Assembly: GCF_000472705.1 (NCBI RefSeq)
Contig: NZ_KI421454.1
Coordinates: forward strand, 37,200-101,199
DNA from: Mesorhizobium erdmanii USDA 3471
Lineage (GTDB): Bacteria > Pseudomonadota > Alphaproteobacteria > Rhizobiales > Rhizobiaceae
Length of the DNA stretch: 64,000 bases
Direction of reading: 5' to 3'
The position numbers and the translations under genes are program-made. Position 1 is the first letter of the stretch, and each line of letters begins with the position of its first letter. The notes below the pieces were generated by a model that searched no databases, was not told the DNA's origin, and saw only the letters and a program-made list of their open reading frames with translations. Of this stretch, positions 63,901-64,000 are shown piece after piece.

Positions 63901-64000
63901 AATTGCCGATTTCGCGCGGCTGCTGCTGAATGGCGGCGGCTTGCGGCGTATTCAGGGCCCTCTGCCTCTTCGCTGGCCGGAACAGCGCTGTGGAATGTTC
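60944..64000 (-). CDS. C48 (Ulp1/SUMO-protease-like) effector with internal repeats (5' end outside window)
   Basis: At least 1018 residues are encoded; the frame is open to the window edge, so the start lies beyond. The C-terminal half has a C48 peptidase domain: His in THWSLLLVDR, Asp in AYHYDSIQQ, and QKNAVDCGVFV with the catalytic Cys. Such domains cleave SUMO from plant proteins; XopD, NopD and the Mesorhizobium Msi059-type protein have this form. Upstream are two about 95-residue repeats beginning YPHLSDEHRD and a third diverged copy, plus duplicated linker segments. LRPAKRQRTDN resembles a nuclear localisation signal. The arginine-rich end FRSRERSDAGR fits a type IV secretion signal. 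The adjacent virB system is the likely exporter. Confidence 0.85.
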   Translation of the reverse strand, partial: EHSTALFRPAKRQRALNTPQAAAIQQQPREIGNSGGRVPMQPPMRQLGELPLQGVPVQGTGSEHIGRLHAEAAPSARAEAPPAAIENSINVSFAVPQGFSHGTQRVPDAMLSSLNRPGPLPDAGQARQAGFEQHVAEPRRAEPVASGARATGYPHLSDEHRDLIDKAIAHAAAQQKYSESTVLKYRYALRRLANDLGARGQATDLKNHQSLVDHLDAFFPKSDDMKSALHVLRAYHEPGYSASVGAPANRYPHLSDEHRDVIDKAIAHAEAQQHHSAPTLRIYSYALRRLANDLGARGQATDLKNHQSLVDHLDTFFPKNTDIKDIRPALNVLRAYHEPGYSATGRWPVAVPSKADAHVLEQVTSDSSLAPSTRVAYGRSLRRFSEALERRGQTISGLDHDSRIKFAEALFPGNDFLRLALERVRDAKPASDRIVADALAAAGSGHAGVEAAAPPVLAASQQQIRPWPDALDQGNLLPPERFIINNEHSTAPLRPAERQGTDNPQSIAIQQPPSEGGRVPMQPPMRQLGELPLQGVPVQGTGSEHIGSLHAGAAPSARSEAPPAAIEDSINVSFAVPKDFSHGTQRVPDAMLSFLDRHGLLPDAEKPEWHFDINGHGYTARRPEGGNDVWLLHRGAIREAGAAAVPARAPGPALPATARLSDTHLGVPLVDLTTSSDAHIEALPSGSSNLPRGAVLGATQLLGDEHIQRDYEFLEQQLQQADPALAARTRLVDPSVSHLLRHMEQQDARGTLQSIYNRNAGPSDFLFVPVNDGVGIDRGTHWSLLLVDRRDPERAVAYHYDSIQQNEQRYNDAPARKLATRLDATLVTPDMAQQKNAVDCGVFVVDGTRELVRRLANEERPDQQLPLHLNYLVADRQALQNRLREGRLPHELAASPAEALAAAGSQVQHAALQEQQARQVAPAPLERHLGQTREAEDKLTSTLHRSNRVNSGGVIINTERYTAPLRPAKRQRTDNSQSLAIGRQPSDANTTSIGQASDQARADLMASFRSRERSDAGR
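62191..64000 (-). repeat. Duplicated about 370-base coding segment flanking the effector repeats
   Basis: Bases 62191-62560 correspond to 63632-64000 at an offset of 1441 bases. Both encode INVSFAVP, FSHGTQRVPDAMLS, SEHIG-LHA, PMRQLGELPLQGVPVQGTG and EHSTA-RPA-RQ. The right copy runs to the window edge. Confidence 0.88.
62971..63546 (-). repeat. Two tandem about 290-base coding repeats in the effector gene
   Basis: Bases 62971-63259 and 63279-63546 repeat each other at high identity. Each encodes a unit starting YPHLSDEHRD and ending LRAYHEPGYSA. A third, strongly diverged unit is encoded at about 62690-62930. Confidence 0.9.

Noticed and set aside
1..64000. tRNA and rRNA genes
   Set aside because: I looked for cloverleaf-type T-loop sequences at module borders and found none that I could support by eye.

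Overview
The window looks like part of a symbiosis island or plasmid of a rhizobium, most likely Mesorhizobium. It carries a nodM preceded by a nod box, a fixNOQP-fixGHIS cluster with an FnrN-type regulator and hemN, and an Agrobacterium-like virA/virB/virG system. It also has an IncP-like trb/traG conjugation operon, a rhizobial porin, a LuxI-type signal synthase and an alpha-carbonic anhydrase. Many decayed insertion sequences and gene fragments lie between the intact modules, as expected for an accessory symbiotic region. The species is inferred from gene content only.

Layout. 1-3.5 kb: the 3' end of a helicase/nuclease gene, a Fic protein with repeated upstream motifs, and an integrase remnant. 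3.7-14.7 kb: micro-oxic respiration (minus-strand fixNOQP then fixGHIS), a hemerythrin-like protein, fnrN and hemN, with FNR/FixK-type palindromes before fixN and hemN. 15.3-30.6 kb: a minus-strand conjugation operon (traG, copG-like gene, trbBCDEJLFGI, DUF2274 gene). A recombinase-in-trio (RIT) element has inserted into the last codons of trbI. 30.6-37.2 kb: a decayed zone holding a second hemN, a porin, and pieces of zinT, an IS6-like transposase, a DHDPS-like gene, an EEP nuclease and hemN. 37.2-44.3 kb: nodM with its nod box, an AHL synthase, a carbonic anhydrase, and a B3/4-LysE-DHDPS operon preceded by a decayed MocR-like regulator. 44.4-45.3 kb: IS630 and ISKra4 remnants. 45.3-60.3 kb: a nod box, virA, virB11-virB1 (minus strand), a vir-box-like site and virG. 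60.3-64 kb: IS66/ISKra4 remnants and a large C48 (SUMO-protease-like) effector gene that runs off the window.

How the parts work together. FnrN probably senses low oxygen and drives the cbb3 oxidase genes and hemN through the palindromes. Plant flavonoids acting through NodD probably drive nodM and, from the second nod box, the VirA sensor. VirA/VirG would then switch on the virB secretion channel, whose likely cargo is the C48 peptidase at the right edge. The trb/traG genes form a separate machine for DNA transfer. No relaxase, virD4, nodD or nif gene is in the window.
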